Of a DNA stretch of 41,725 nucleotides, positions 41,668-41,725 are shown piece after piece. The translations under genes and the position numbers were made by a program. This DNA comes from an uncultured Chlamydiae bacterium. GTDB taxonomy: Bacteria > Chlamydiota > Chlamydiia > Chlamydiales > Rhabdochlamydiaceae. Below the pieces are notes generated by a model, which was not told the origin of the DNA, did no database searches, and worked only from the letters and a program-made list of their open reading frames with translations. The stretch's first letter is position 1. Each line of letters opens with the position of its first letter. The stretch spans positions 1 through 41,725 of the forward strand of contig CAMFIG010000016.1 in assembly GCA_945952445.1 (NCBI GenBank), written 5' to 3'.

Positions 41668-41725
41668 ATAATACCACTCCTAAAAAATAAATTCATAAAT
41701 TTAATTGATAGGATCTGATAGACTC

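Noticed and set aside
1-41725. CRISPR arrays, insertion sequences, prophage or rRNA genes
   Set aside because: No regularly spaced repeats, transposase or integrase motifs, phage structural genes or rRNA signatures were found.

Overview
The window looks like chromosome of a chlamydia-related bacterium outside the Chlamydiaceae (Waddlia/Parachlamydia/Simkania type). This rests on gene order as I remember it from Chlamydia, not on a search. Two blocks are characteristic: rpe–efp–accB–accC, and rpsA–nusA–infB–rbfA–truB–ychF followed by the type III secretion set sctU–sctV–sctW(copN)–scc1–malQ. The second block is interrupted by genes that I do not place in the Chlamydia order.

Layout. 1–2.1 kb: a sodium/proline-type symporter and a small lipoprotein, rightward. 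2.0–4.2 kb: surE leftward, then tRNA-Val and tRNA-Asp in tandem and a YitT-family membrane protein, rightward. 4.2–13.2 kb: a compact leftward array of ten genes, in transcription order aspartate kinase, an unknown 652-residue protein, rpe, yvcK, a HAD phosphatase, efp, accB, accC, hpt and rfbA. Most junctions overlap or are separated by a few bases. 13.5–27.7 kb: rightward translation genes rpsA, nusA, infB, rbfA, truB, ychF and an RlmL-type rRNA methyltransferase, then two very large tandem paralogues of unknown function (22520–27744). 27.7–28.8 kb: an exported HD-domain phosphohydrolase, leftward. 28.9–35.4 kb: the T3SS operon. 35.4–41.6 kb: an exported transglutaminase-like/TPR protein, a 94-residue exported protein, an exported 5'-nucleotidase-like enzyme (leftward), a degenerate J-domain protein, and an AAA/DUF4143 ATPase.

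How the genes fit together. The rpsA block supplies ribosomal protein S1, NusA, IF-2, ribosome maturation (RbfA), tRNA pseudouridylation (TruB) and a ribosome-associated ATPase. The leftward array mixes fatty-acid precursor synthesis (AccBC), pentose phosphate metabolism, EF-P, purine salvage and nucleotide-sugar synthesis. The T3SS genes encode the export switch, the export gate, the gatekeeper and its chaperone, with the glycogen enzyme malQ attached. Several exported or nucleotide-directed hydrolases (exported HD protein, exported UshA-like protein, cytosolic SurE, Hpt) would suit a host-dependent organism that handles host nucleotides; this is inference.

The most interesting unexplained element is the tandem pair at 22520–27744. 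Both proteins combine degenerate helical repeats carrying a leucine-proline/Arg-Glu signature with a C-terminal region of 371 residues that aligns without gaps at about 78 percent identity (hand count). They sit next to the T3SS operon and could be secreted effectors. No mobile element, CRISPR array, rRNA or complete prophage is visible, and no gene-free stretch exceeds 300 bases.
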